From Rhodocyclaceae bacterium (GTDB lineage: Bacteria > Pseudomonadota > Gammaproteobacteria > Burkholderiales > Rhodocyclaceae): a stretch of DNA of 64,000 nt. Positions 1 through 7,465 of the stretch are shown here, in pieces. Below the pieces are notes generated by a model, which saw only the letters and a list, made by a program, of their open reading frames with translations, was not told the origin of the DNA and did no database searches. Made by a program: the position numbers and the translations under genes. The stretch covers positions 62,001 through 126,000 of the forward strand of contig JALNXH010000004.1 in assembly GCA_023230455.1 (NCBI GenBank). Direction: 5' to 3'. Each line of letters begins with the position of its first letter. Within the stretch, counting starts at the first letter, position 1.

Positions 1-1
1 G

Positions 2-463
2 CAGGTCGCGAACGGCAGCGCGGCCTACAACGGATTCAATCTGTTGGTCGGCGACGGCCACGAATTGGCCTGGTACAGCAATATGGACGATGAAATACGG
101 TTGCTGGAACCCGGCATTTACGGCCTTTCCAACGAACTCCTAGATACGCCGTGGCCCAAAGTGCGGGAAGCCAAATCCGCGCTCGGCGACAGCCTTGCCG
201 CCCTGCCCGACGACACGCCGCTGTTCCGCCTGCTGCGCGACGATCGCCGCCACCCCGACGAGCAGTTACCGCGCACCGGCGTCAGCCTCGATCTGGAACG
301 CATGCTCTCCGCCGCTTTCATCCGCAGTCCGAATTACGGCACGCGCAGTTCGACCGTCCTGATCCGCGACCGCGGCGGCCATACCGTTTTCGACGAACAG
401 ACCTGGCAGCCAGACGGTCTACCGGGCGAGCGACGACGTTTTTCCTTCAACAGCGCAGCCTGA
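2..463 (+). CDS. NRDE family protein (TANGO2-like), 3' part
   Basis: This is the C-terminal part of a protein that starts before the window; the frame is open from base 2 and ends at a TGA. The visible 153 residues begin with a YNGFNLLVGD stretch, then LAWYSN, and later GIYGLSNELLDTPWPKV. These are characteristic of the C-terminal half of the NRDE/TANGO2 family, which belongs to the Ntn-hydrolase-like proteins; the N-terminal NRDE motif lies outside. The bacterial function is not settled, and I make no substrate claim. The 3' end overlaps by 17 bases, tail to tail, with the transpeptidase/GNAT gene on the other strand. Family assignment is from remembered motifs, and I am fairly confident of it. 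Confidence 0.8.
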   Translation, partial: QVANGSAAYNGFNLLVGDGHELAWYSNMDDEIRLLEPGIYGLSNELLDTPWPKVREAKSALGDSLAALPDDTPLFRLLRDDRRHPDEQLPRTGVSLDLERMLSAAFIRSPNYGTRSSTVLIRDRGGHTVFDEQTWQPDGLPGERRRFSFNSAA

Positions 464-1343
464 CCATCTGCCGGTGCGGCAGGCCGGCTTCCATGAAAAC
501 GTCGCCCTCGGCGACAAAACCGAAGCCGACATAGAAGCCTTCGGCGTAAGTCTGCGCATGCAGCGTCAATTGCCGCAAGCCACGGGCATCGGCCTCGTCC
601 AGCAGCCGCTCCATCACCGCCCGGCCGACGCCCTTACCGCGCCACGCAGGCAATACGGCAAAGCGGCCGAGATGTCCGTCGGGAAGCAAACGGCCGGTGG
701 CGATCGGTTCTCCTCCCGGGCCGGTGGCCAGCGCATGGTACGAAATAGCGTCGAAGTCGTCCCACTCGAACTCGGCCGGAACACCCTGCTCCTCAATGAA
801 AACCTGGCGCCGAATTGCCGCCGCCAGCGGCTCCAGTTCGTGCCAGGAGCCACAGCGCAGCGCATATTCGACGATATTGACCGACGTACCGAGCGGAACC
901 CGGTCGAACAGCTCAACGATATCGGCATTGCGCATGCGAACACAACCGTGCGATCCCGGTTCGCCCATGGCAACACAATCCGGACTGCCGTGGAGATAGA
1001 TGTAGCGACGCATGGTATCGACCGCGCCCAAACGATTGAAGCCCGGTTCGCAGCCGGACAGCCAAAGAATGCGGGTCAGTATCCAGTCGCGATCGGGATG
1101 CTCTGTCTGTAATTGCGGCGACCAGATTTCGCCGGTTGGGCGCCGACCGACAAACACAGTGTCCGCCGGCAGGCCTGAGCCGATCTTGGCGCGCACGATA
1201 TGCCTACCGCGCGGCGTGCGATAGCTACCCGCCTGCTCGCCGGCGCCGCGGGCAGCCGTCGACACCGCATAACGACGCAGCAGATGCCCGCCGTCCTCGC
1301 GCAATTCGAGGGATTGTGCGGGCAAGCTGATGTGCAGGCGCAC
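447..1343 (-). CDS. L,D-transpeptidase (YkuD) domain fused to GNAT N-acetyltransferase
   Basis: A 298-residue two-domain protein. Residues 1-160 are a YkuD-type L,D-transpeptidase domain with the catalytic signature SHGCVRM at 131-137 (nucleophile Cys134) and an upstream conserved His118 in YLHGS. Residues 163-298 are a GNAT acetyltransferase with the acyl-CoA pyrophosphate loop WRGKGVGRA near 234-242 and the GF(V/I) tail typical of the fold. L,D-transpeptidases normally crosslink peptidoglycan in the periplasm, yet there is no signal peptide or membrane anchor here, and GNAT enzymes need cytoplasmic acyl-CoA. The cellular site and reaction are therefore unclear. The start is GTG, immediately after the tadA stop (TGAGTG), so the two are probably cotranscribed. 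The domain calls are firm; the joint function is unknown. Confidence 0.85.
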   Translation of the reverse strand: MRLHISLPAQSLELREDGGHLLRRYAVSTAARGAGEQAGSYRTPRGRHIVRAKIGSGLPADTVFVGRRPTGEIWSPQLQTEHPDRDWILTRILWLSGCEPGFNRLGAVDTMRRYIYLHGSPDCVAMGEPGSHGCVRMRNADIVELFDRVPLGTSVNIVEYALRCGSWHELEPLAAAIRRQVFIEEQGVPAEFEWDDFDAISYHALATGPGGEPIATGRLLPDGHLGRFAVLPAWRGKGVGRAVMERLLDEADARGLRQLTLHAQTYAEGFYVGFGFVAEGDVFMEAGLPHRQMVRLRC

Positions 1344-1805
1344 TCAGGCCACCTCGGTGCGATTGCGACGGGCGGCGAAGAAGGACGACAGAAGCTGGCC
1401 ACATTCCCCTGCCAGCACTCCGCCGACAACCTGCGCATGATGGTTGAGGCGGGATTCGGCAAACAGATCGATCACGCTGCCAGCCACCCCGGTCTTTAGA
1501 TCGGCCGCGCCGAACACCACGCGTGCGATCCGCGCATGCATGATCGCACCGCTACACATTGCGCAGGGTTCAAGGGTGACGTAGAGATCGCAACCGGGCA
1601 GTCGGTAATTGCCGAGCGTCCGACCGGCATCGCGCAGTGCCATGATTTCCGCATGGGCCGTCGGGTCGTTGCCACCGATCGGCTGGTTGTAGCCGCGGCC
1701 TACGATGTCCCCGTCCCTGACGACAATGGCCCCGACAGGCACTTCGCCGAACGCTGCCGCTTGGCGGGCCAAATCCAAGGCCTTGCGCATAAAAAGTTCG
1801 TCCAT
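1344..1805 (-). CDS. tadA: tRNA-specific adenosine deaminase
   Basis: TadA deaminates adenosine 34 of tRNA-Arg(ACG) to inosine so that one tRNA reads CGU, CGC and CGA. The 153 residues carry the zinc-dependent deaminase signature: HAE at 51-53 (zinc ligand His51, proton shuttle Glu53) and PCAMC at 80-84 (zinc ligands Cys81 and Cys84). Length matches the family (about 150-170). The substrate gene, tRNA-Arg with an ACG anticodon, is also in this window near 56400. The gene lies between the CheZ-like gene (49-base gap) and the transpeptidase/GNAT fusion (directly abutting), all on the minus strand. The start MDELFMRKAL is the usual family start. Confidence 0.95.
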   Translation of the reverse strand: MDELFMRKALDLARQAAAFGEVPVGAIVVRDGDIVGRGYNQPIGGNDPTAHAEIMALRDAGRTLGNYRLPGCDLYVTLEPCAMCSGAIMHARIARVVFGAADLKTGVAGSVIDLFAESRLNHHAQVVGGVLAGECGQLLSSFFAARRNRTEVA

Positions 1806-1854
1806 GCCGCCATTATCCTTGAACGGGCATCCGTAGCCCGCTCAAGCGACCCGC

Positions 1855-2397
1855 TCAGGGCATCAGCTCTTTCAGCAACTTGTCTACCTCGCCCTGCGTC
1901 AGTCGGGCTTCCTCGGTGCTGCCGCCGCCCTCGACAACGATAATGGCGCCAACCAGCGCCTTCATCGCCTTGCGGATGGCCTGCCCGGCAAGATCCTGAA
2001 ATTCCTGCGCAACGATAATGTTGGTGAGATGGCCTCCGATCAGTTTGGCATTCGCCTCGATCTCTTTGCGGCTCCATTCCTTGCCCAGCGAATCGACGAT
2101 GGTAGCCAGTAATATCTTAGCCTGCTCCGCCTCTTGCAGCGATTTGGTGGCGGCATCGGCGGTCATCCGCTCGACACTGCCGAGAATGTTAGCCACCGAC
2201 TTGGGGTCGTCGCCGCCGCGCTTGCCCAATCCCTTGGCGGCCTTGTTCAACTCCTTCGCCAGCGACTTCAGTTCCCGGAGTACCTCTCCCGCATTGCCAG
2301 CCTGTCGGCGAGCCGGCCGTGCCGCGACTTTGTTCGCAACGGCGGGTTTGGCAGCAGCTGCCGTTTTTTTCGTTGTTCGGGGCGACGCAGATTTCAT
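1855..2397 (-). CDS. CheZ-like protein phosphatase (short, orphan)
   Basis: A 180-residue protein. Residues 1-35 are Lys/Ala/Arg-rich and probably disordered; the rest is predicted helical. Residues 129-142 read VAQEFQDLAGQAIR, which corresponds to the active-site helix of the CheY-P phosphatase CheZ (remembered from E. coli as DFQDLTGQ), keeping the catalytic pair as Asp135 and Gln139. The last residues, EVDKLLKELMP, resemble the CheZ C-terminal peptide that docks on CheY. It is shorter than E. coli CheZ (214), mostly at the front. No che or fli genes are adjacent; the neighbours are a tRNA cluster upstream and tadA downstream. A GAGAGG ribosome site precedes the ATG. A different response-regulator partner is possible. 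Confidence 0.75.
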   Translation of the reverse strand: MKSASPRTTKKTAAAAKPAVANKVAARPARRQAGNAGEVLRELKSLAKELNKAAKGLGKRGGDDPKSVANILGSVERMTADAATKSLQEAEQAKILLATIVDSLGKEWSRKEIEANAKLIGGHLTNIIVAQEFQDLAGQAIRKAMKALVGAIIVVEGGGSTEEARLTQGEVDKLLKELMP

Positions 2398-2517
2398 GAA
2401 AGCCTCTCAAGCGGCAAAAGGCGACAGGGTAACAGGTGTGCCCTCGGCGAGGAAGCCGCAGGAAGCAAAGCAACCTTGCGAGGCAGCGATTGACGCGGAG
2501 CCGAGAGATAAGATGGT

Positions 2518-2594
2518 TGGGGTGGCTGATGGGACTCGAACCCACGACGACAGGAATCACAATCCTGGACTCTACCAACTGAGCTACAGCCACC
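2518..2594 (-). tRNA. tRNA-His (anticodon GTG)
   Basis: A 77-nt cloverleaf including an encoded 3' CCA. The anticodon loop reads TTGTGAT and the T-loop GTTCGAGTC. The extra 5' G(-1) opposite C73, which histidyl-tRNA synthetase requires, is present in the genomic sequence. It is the last tRNA of the Pro-Arg-His group. Confidence 0.95.
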
Positions 2595-2622
2595 GCCGTT
2601 GAAACTGACGCTAATTCGTTCT

Positions 2623-2699
2623 TGGTCCGCCCGGCGGGACTCGAACCCACAACCCCCGGCTTAGAAGGCCGGTGCTCTATCCGGTTGAGCTACGGGCGG
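2623..2699 (-). tRNA. tRNA-Arg (anticodon TCT)
   Basis: A 77-nt cloverleaf with encoded CCA. The acceptor stem is CCGCCCG/CGGGCGG with an A discriminator, the anticodon loop CTTCTAA contains TCT, and the T-arm has GTTCGAGTC. It reads AGA/AGG codons, which are rare in this GC-rich genome. It sits 28 bases upstream of tRNA-His in the transcript. Confidence 0.95.
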
Positions 2700-2728
2700 T
2701 CCGTGAGCGGATCATCTCCGGAGTGAGC

Positions 2729-2805
2729 TGGTCGGGGTGGAGGGATTCGAACCCCCGACATCTTGCTCCCAAAGCAAGCGCGCTACCGGACTGCGCTACA
2801 CCCCG
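2729..2805 (-). tRNA. tRNA-Pro (anticodon TGG)
   Basis: A 77-nt cloverleaf with encoded CCA. The acceptor stem is CGGGGTG/CACCCCG with an A discriminator, the anticodon loop TTTGGGA contains TGG, and the T-loop is GTTCGAATC. It is the first gene of the three-tRNA transcript and begins only about five bases after the predicted transcription start. Confidence 0.95.
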
Positions 2806-2816
2806 AGGAGCGGCGC

Positions 2817-2845
2817 ATTCTATCTGCGCGCGCCGATCGGGTCAA
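2817..2845 (-). promoter_or_regulatory. sigma-70 promoter of the tRNA-Pro/Arg/His cluster
   Basis: On the minus strand, TTGACC (2840-2845) and TAGAAT (2817-2822) are separated by exactly 17 bases. The sequence after the -10 box, GCGCCGC, is a GC-rich discriminator of the kind found at stringently controlled stable-RNA promoters. It points into tRNA-Pro, about a dozen bases downstream. Confidence 0.85.
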
Positions 2846-2890
2846 ATCTTTCGGTGACAGAAAAGCCCCGCGAATGGCGGATACTTTCGC

Positions 2891-2919
2891 TTGCGGTAGC
2901 TTCGGGATTCGTTTATAAA
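2891..2919 (+). promoter_or_regulatory. candidate dksA promoter
   Basis: TTGCGG (2891-2896) and TATAAA (2914-2919) are 17 bases apart, 35 bases before the dksA ATG. The -10 is a good match and the -35 is weak. The intergenic region is shared with the divergent tRNA promoter. Confidence 0.5.
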
Positions 2920-2954
2920 CCACGCTTTTCATCGCCCACTACGGACGCTTAGAA

Positions 2955-3383
2955 ATGGCTGAAGACCTGCTGCACAAGAAACAGTTTCCGCCCTATGCCG
3001 CCAAAAAAGGCGAGGCCTATATGAATACCAAGCAGCTCGGTCATTTCCGCAGCATTCTTGAGTCGCTCAAGGAAGAGTTGCAGGAGGACATTGATCGTAC
3101 GGTGCATACCATGCAGGATGAGGCGACCGTCTTCGCTGATCCGAACGACCGGGCCAGCCAAGAATCCGATATCGCCCTCGAACTGCGCAACCGCGACCGG
3201 GAACGCAAGCTGATCAAGAAGATCGAGGAGGCCATCGCCCGAATCGACTCCGGCGACTACGGTTATTGCAACAGCTGCGGCGTCGAAATTGGCCTCAAGC
3301 GGCTTGAAGCACGCCCGACGGCAACGCTCTGTATCGATTGCAAGGAACTGGAAGAACGCCGCGAAAAACAGATGGCTAAATGA
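2955..3383 (+). CDS. dksA: RNA polymerase-binding transcription factor DksA
   Basis: DksA binds the secondary channel of RNA polymerase and, with ppGpp, lowers stable-RNA promoter activity and raises amino-acid biosynthesis promoters. The 142 residues contain the coiled coil with tip acidic residues Asp62 and Asp65 (FADPNDRASQE), the ELRNRDRERKL helix, and a four-cysteine zinc finger (Cys105, 108, 126, 129). Length and layout match E. coli DksA (151). The start at MAEDLLHKKQ keeps the KGEAYMN segment that aligns with E. coli GEEYMN; an inner ATG at residue 23 is less likely. The gene is divergent from a tRNA operon whose promoter is of the type DksA represses. Confidence 0.97.
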   Translation: MAEDLLHKKQFPPYAAKKGEAYMNTKQLGHFRSILESLKEELQEDIDRTVHTMQDEATVFADPNDRASQESDIALELRNRDRERKLIKKIEEAIARIDSGDYGYCNSCGVEIGLKRLEARPTATLCIDCKELEERREKQMAK

Positions 3384-3481
3384 TCATCTGCTTTCTGCGA
3401 TAGCCAAAAATCTCGCGGTCGATTAACAGATCTGCGGATTGAGAAAACAAGGGAGGCCGCTCAGATCGGCTAGAGCAAATA

Positions 3482-3514
3482 AAAAAAAGGACGCCAAGGC
3501 GTCCTTTTTATTTT
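3482..3514. terminator. bidirectional intrinsic terminator between dksA and pnp
   Basis: GGACGCC (3489-3495), a two-base AA loop core, then GGCGTCC (3498-3504), flanked by an A-run on the left and a T-run on the right. The symmetric A/T flanks let it serve both converging genes. Confidence 0.9.
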
Positions 3515-3529
3515 CCGGCTTTCTCTGGC

Positions 3530-5647
3530 TTACTGAGCCGCTTCCGTCGGAGCTGCACCTTCTTCCGCAGTAACCGCCTTCATTGACAGGCGAACGCGGC
3601 CTTTGTCGTCGGTTTCAATAACCTTCACCTTCACCCCCTGGCCTTCCTTGAGGTAGTCAGCCACTGCATTGACGCGTTCGTTGGCAATCTGCGAGATGTG
3701 CAGCAGACCGTCCTTGCCCGGGAGCACCTGAACGATGGCACCGAAGTCGAGCAAACGCAGCACGGTACCTTCATAAACCCGGCCAACTTCCACTTCAGCG
3801 GTGATGTCCTCGATGCGCTTCTTGGCCACCTGGGCCGCATCGGCGTTGACCGACGAGATGGTGACGCTGCCGTCGTCGGAAATATCGATGACGCAACCGG
3901 TTTCCTCAGTCAGACCACGGATGGTGGCGCCGCCCTTGCCGATCACATCGCGAATTTTCTCCGGATTGATCTTGATGGTAATCATGCGCGGTGCGTAGTT
4001 TGAGACTTCCTCGCGCGCCCCGGACATCGACTGCTTCATCTTTTCAAGGATGTGCAAGCGGGCTTCCTTGGCCTGGGCCAGTGCGACCTGCATGATTTCC
4101 TTGGTAATGCCCTGGATCTTGATGTCCATTTGCAGCGCGGTCACACCGTTATCGGTCCCCGCCACCTTGAAATCCATGTCACCGAGGTGATCTTCGTCGC
4201 CGAGAATGTCGGTGAGCACGGCAAAGCGGTTGCCTTCCTTGATCAAGCCCATGGCTATACCGGCCACGTGGGCCTTGAGCGGAACGCCCGCATCCATCAA
4301 CGCCAGCGAACCGCCGCAGACGGAGGCCATCGACGATGAGCCGTTGGACTCGGTGATCTCGGATACCACGCGCATGCTGTAGCCGAATTCCTCGGCCGAC
4401 GGCAGCACTGCGATGAGGGCGCGCTTGGCGAGTCGGCCGTGACCGATTTCGCGGCGCTTCGGGCTACCTACGCGACCGCACTCGCCGGTGGCGTAGGGAG
4501 GCATGTTGTAGTGAAGCATGAAGCGCTCGCGATATTCGCCCTGCAACGCATCGATGATCTGTTCGTCGCGATTGGTGCCGAGCGTCGCCACGACTAGAGC
4601 CTGGGTTTCGCCGCGGGTAAACAGCGACGAACCGTGCGTGCGCGGCAAAACGCCGGAACGGATGGCGATCGGTCGCACCGTGCGCGTATCGCGGCCGTCA
4701 ATGCGCGGTTCGCCGTTGAGGATCTGGCTGCGTACGATGCGCGCTTCCAGATCGAACAACAGATTGTTGATCGTGTTGGCGTCCGGTGCATTGTCGCCGA
4801 CGGTCAGGGTTTCGACCACGCGCTTGGAAATTTCCCGGGTCTTCTGAGTACGCGCCTGCTTGCTGGTGATGCGATAGGCATCACGCATTTCGGTTTCGGC
4901 CAGTTCATTGACACGGGCGGTCAGCGCCTCATCCTTTGCGGCCGGTTGCCAATCCCATTCCGGCTTGCCCGCCACTTCCACCAGCTCGTTGATGGTATTG
5001 ATCGCGGCCTGCATCTGTTCGTGACCGAACACCACAGCACCCAGCATGATTTCTTCCGACAACTGCTTGGCTTCGGATTCAACCATCAACACCGCCGCGG
5101 CGGTACCGGCCACCACGAGATCAAGCTGCGTGCTCTGCAATTGGGTCTTGGTTGGGTTGAGAACGTATTGGCCGTCGATATAACCGACGCGGGCCGCACC
5201 GATCGGACCATTGAACGGAATACCCGAAATAGCCAATGCGGCCGATGCGCCGATCAGGGCAGGGATATCCGGATCGATTTCCGGGTTGCACGACATGACG
5301 GTACAGACGACCTGCACTTCATTGTAGAAACCGTCCGGGAACAGCGGACGCAGCGGGCGGTCGATCAAGCGCGAAGTCAGCGTTTCCTTCTCGGAAGGAC
5401 GGCCTTCGCGTTTGAAAAAACCACCGGGAATCTTGCCTGCGGCGTAGGTCTTTTCAACGTAATCGACGGTCAGGGGGAAGAAATCCTGACCGGGCTTGGC
5501 CTGTTTTGCACCCACCACGGTGGCCAGCACCACGGTGTCGTCCATATTGACGATGACGGCACCACCCGCCTGACGGGCAATTTCGCCGGCTTCCAGAGTG
5601 ACGGTATGCGCGCCATAGCTGAAGCTTTTCTTGATTGAAGTCAGCAC
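3530..5647 (-). CDS. pnp: polyribonucleotide nucleotidyltransferase (PNPase)
   Basis: PNPase is a phosphorolytic 3'-5' exoribonuclease and degradosome component acting in the cytoplasm. The 705 residues show the normal order: first RNase PH domain (about 10-140), helical linker, second RNase PH domain (about 310-540), KH domain (around 550-610, with the IRDVIGKGGATI loop) and S1 domain (about 620-690). Length is typical of the family (about 700-711). The start codon is GTG, preceded by an AAGGA site seven bases upstream. It lies downstream of rpsO, separated by a strong hairpin, the conserved rpsO-pnp arrangement in proteobacteria; in E. coli the pnp leader is cut by RNase III and PNPase autoregulates. 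Confidence 0.98.
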   Translation of the reverse strand: MLTSIKKSFSYGAHTVTLEAGEIARQAGGAVIVNMDDTVVLATVVGAKQAKPGQDFFPLTVDYVEKTYAAGKIPGGFFKREGRPSEKETLTSRLIDRPLRPLFPDGFYNEVQVVCTVMSCNPEIDPDIPALIGASAALAISGIPFNGPIGAARVGYIDGQYVLNPTKTQLQSTQLDLVVAGTAAAVLMVESEAKQLSEEIMLGAVVFGHEQMQAAINTINELVEVAGKPEWDWQPAAKDEALTARVNELAETEMRDAYRITSKQARTQKTREISKRVVETLTVGDNAPDANTINNLLFDLEARIVRSQILNGEPRIDGRDTRTVRPIAIRSGVLPRTHGSSLFTRGETQALVVATLGTNRDEQIIDALQGEYRERFMLHYNMPPYATGECGRVGSPKRREIGHGRLAKRALIAVLPSAEEFGYSMRVVSEITESNGSSSMASVCGGSLALMDAGVPLKAHVAGIAMGLIKEGNRFAVLTDILGDEDHLGDMDFKVAGTDNGVTALQMDIKIQGITKEIMQVALAQAKEARLHILEKMKQSMSGAREEVSNYAPRMITIKINPEKIRDVIGKGGATIRGLTEETGCVIDISDDGSVTISSVNADAAQVAKKRIEDITAEVEVGRVYEGTVLRLLDFGAIVQVLPGKDGLLHISQIANERVNAVADYLKEGQGVKVKVIETDDKGRVRLSMKAVTAEEGAAPTEAAQ

Positions 5648-5692
5648 AACACTATCCTTTCTTGTTCATTGGACGCGCCGGAGGGGCGTCAA

Positions 5693-5731
5693 CAAAAAAG
5701 CCGGTTCAGCGACATTTCGCCGAACCGGCTT
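5693..5731 (-). terminator. hairpin terminator/processing site between rpsO and pnp
   Basis: On the minus strand AAGCCGGTTC and GAACCGGCTT form a 10-bp stem (5722-5731 with 5699-5708) followed by a run of six T. It should terminate much of the rpsO transcript; read-through would carry a stem upstream of pnp. Confidence 0.8.
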
Positions 5732-5783
5732 GATTCAGGGTGCCCAGACAAGGGGCGACCTGCATGAGCGTGACAACGGACGC

Positions 5784-6053
5784 TTACTTACGCAAGCCGA
5801 GGCGCTCGATCAACGCGCGGTAGCCGTCGGCATTTTTGCGCTTCAGGTAGTCGAGCATCTTGCGGCGCTGGCTAACCATCTTCAGCAGACCGCGACGCGA
5901 ATGGTGATCCTTGGCGTTGGCCTTGAAATGGCCGGTCAAACCATTGATCCGCGCTGTAAGCAGCGCGATTTGAACTTCAGGGGAACCGGTATCGCCCTGG
6001 GCGCGCTGGTAATCGGTAACGATTTTCGCCTTCTCGGCGGTGGAAATTGCCAT
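5784..6053 (-). CDS. rpsO: 30S ribosomal protein S15
   Basis: S15 binds the central domain of 16S rRNA early in small-subunit assembly. The 89 residues are the standard length, and the sequence contains the family core GDTGSPEVQIA, KDHHSRRGLL and RRKMLDYLK. The reading frame is open for 45 codons further upstream, but MAISTAEKAK is the family start and has an AAGGAAA ribosome site. A separate promoter lies just upstream, so the gene can be expressed independently of the nusA-infB transcript. Confidence 0.98.
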   Translation of the reverse strand: MAISTAEKAKIVTDYQRAQGDTGSPEVQIALLTARINGLTGHFKANAKDHHSRRGLLKMVSQRRKMLDYLKRKNADGYRALIERLGLRK

Positions 6054-6098
6054 ATTGATTTCCTTGGATAATATTTTCAGTCGTTCGGAAAGGCCGGC

Positions 6099-6128
6099 AT
6101 TATACCTGCCTGATTTACATAAGCTCAA
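6099..6128 (-). promoter_or_regulatory. sigma-70 promoter of rpsO
   Basis: On the minus strand TTGAGC (6123-6128) and a perfect TATAAT (6099-6104) are separated by 18 bases, about 45 bases before the rpsO start, in the 112-base gap after truB. Confidence 0.75.
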
Positions 6129-6165
6129 CAGATTGAATCGAGATGTCGGGGTTTTTTCATGGCTT

Positions 6166-7080
6166 TCATAGCTTGCGGGAGAACGCAATCAACCGCGTCG
6201 GGTTCAACCAACCGTCGGGCGAGACTTCGCCCACGCCGAGAAAGTTGCCGTCGTCGCCGACAAAGCGCCAGCGCTCCCCCGTATTTCCCATCCAACGTAC
6301 CCCTTGTCCGTGCAGAACGCGTTGTGTTTCTGCGGCCGACAAAGTAGCGACGGACAACTCCGCCAGCAAGCTATCCACAGGTGCCAGCCGGGCGTCGCGG
6401 GCATCGAGCGGCATTGCCTCGACCTCCACCAATGAGACCGCATCCTGAACCTGCAAACGACCGATGCGGGTGCGCCGCAGGGCCGACAGATGCGCTCCGC
6501 AACCCAGAACAGCGCCCACATCGGCGGCCAAGGTACGTACATAAGTGCCTTTGCTACACGCGACATCGACCACGGCCTCCGCACCGGAAAACGAGATCAG
6601 ATCAAGCGCATGGATGGTCACCCGGCGCGCAGCGCGTTCCACTTCGACCCCCTGGCGGGCATATTCATACAGCGGTTTGCCATCGCGCTTGAGCGCGGAA
6701 TACATCGGCGGAATCTGCTCAATGCAGCCAACGAAACCTTCAAGCGCGCTCCTCAGGCGGGTTTCGTCGATGTCGACCGGACGGGTCTCCAGCACCGTTC
6801 CCTCGGCATCGGCCGTATCGGTGGTAATACCGAAACGAAAAGTCGCCCGATAGACCTTGTCGGCGTCCAGCAGTTCGGATGAAAACTTGGTAGCCTCACC
6901 GAAGCACAGCGGAAGCAGCCCGGTCGCCATCGGATCGAGAGTGCCGGTGTGCCCACCCTTGGCGGCGTTGAACAGCCACCGCGCTTTCTGTAGCGCAGCG
7001 TTGGAAGTTAGTCCTTGCGGCTTGTCGAGCAACAAAACGCCGTCCACCTGGCGGCGCGGGGGACGGCGTGGCTTGCTCAC
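6166..7080 (-). CDS. truB: tRNA pseudouridine(55) synthase
   Basis: TruB makes pseudouridine 55 in the T-loop of elongator tRNAs. The 304 residues have the catalytic motif GGHTGTLDPMATG with Asp49 as nucleophile, the KxYRATxRFG strand, the SKGTYVRTLAADVG motif, and a C-terminal PUA-like region (LRVL/VGVGEV style). Length matches E. coli TruB (314). The start overlaps the end of rbfA by four bases (ATGA), consistent with translational coupling in the rimP-nusA-infB-rbfA-truB operon. Confidence 0.97.
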   Translation of the reverse strand: MSKPRRPPRRQVDGVLLLDKPQGLTSNAALQKARWLFNAAKGGHTGTLDPMATGLLPLCFGEATKFSSELLDADKVYRATFRFGITTDTADAEGTVLETRPVDIDETRLRSALEGFVGCIEQIPPMYSALKRDGKPLYEYARQGVEVERAARRVTIHALDLISFSGAEAVVDVACSKGTYVRTLAADVGAVLGCGAHLSALRRTRIGRLQVQDAVSLVEVEAMPLDARDARLAPVDSLLAELSVATLSAAETQRVLHGQGVRWMGNTGERWRFVGDDGNFLGVGEVSPDGWLNPTRLIAFSRKL

Positions 7081-7460
7081 TCGGCAGCGTCTTCTTCGTG
7101 ACGATCGGACTGCACCGCCTCGTCGATCAGGCGAGAAAGGTGAGTACCTCGTTCGACAGACGCGTCGAAAACGAAATGCAGCTCGGGGGTATGATGGATA
7201 CGTACTCGACGGCCTAGTTCGCGCCGTAAGAAACCCGCGCTACGCTTCAGCCCACGTTCGATCTCGGCGCGCTGGTCAGCATCCGCCAGTGTCGTATAGA
7301 AGACTTTGGCATGAGCGTAGTCGGCGGTCACTTCCACCGCCGTCAACGTAACAAGGCTCACCCGCGGATCCTTCAGCTCAAGCCGGATCAGCTCAGCCAA
7401 CTCGCGCAGAATCTGTTCCGATACCCGGTCCGAACGGGAAAAGCCTCGTTGTTGCGGCAT
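7077..7460 (-). CDS. rbfA: ribosome-binding factor A
   Basis: RbfA is a KH-fold protein needed for late 30S maturation, 16S 5'-end processing and cold adaptation. The 127 residues open with FSRSDRVSEQILRELAELIR and contain DPRVSLVTLTAVEVTADYAHAKVFY, both hallmark segments. Length is typical (about 120-135). Five bases separate it from infB, and it overlaps truB by four bases. Confidence 0.97.
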   Translation of the reverse strand: MPQQRGFSRSDRVSEQILRELAELIRLELKDPRVSLVTLTAVEVTADYAHAKVFYTTLADADQRAEIERGLKRSAGFLRRELGRRVRIHHTPELHFVFDASVERGTHLSRLIDEAVQSDRHEEDAAE

Positions 7461-7465
7461 CGTGG

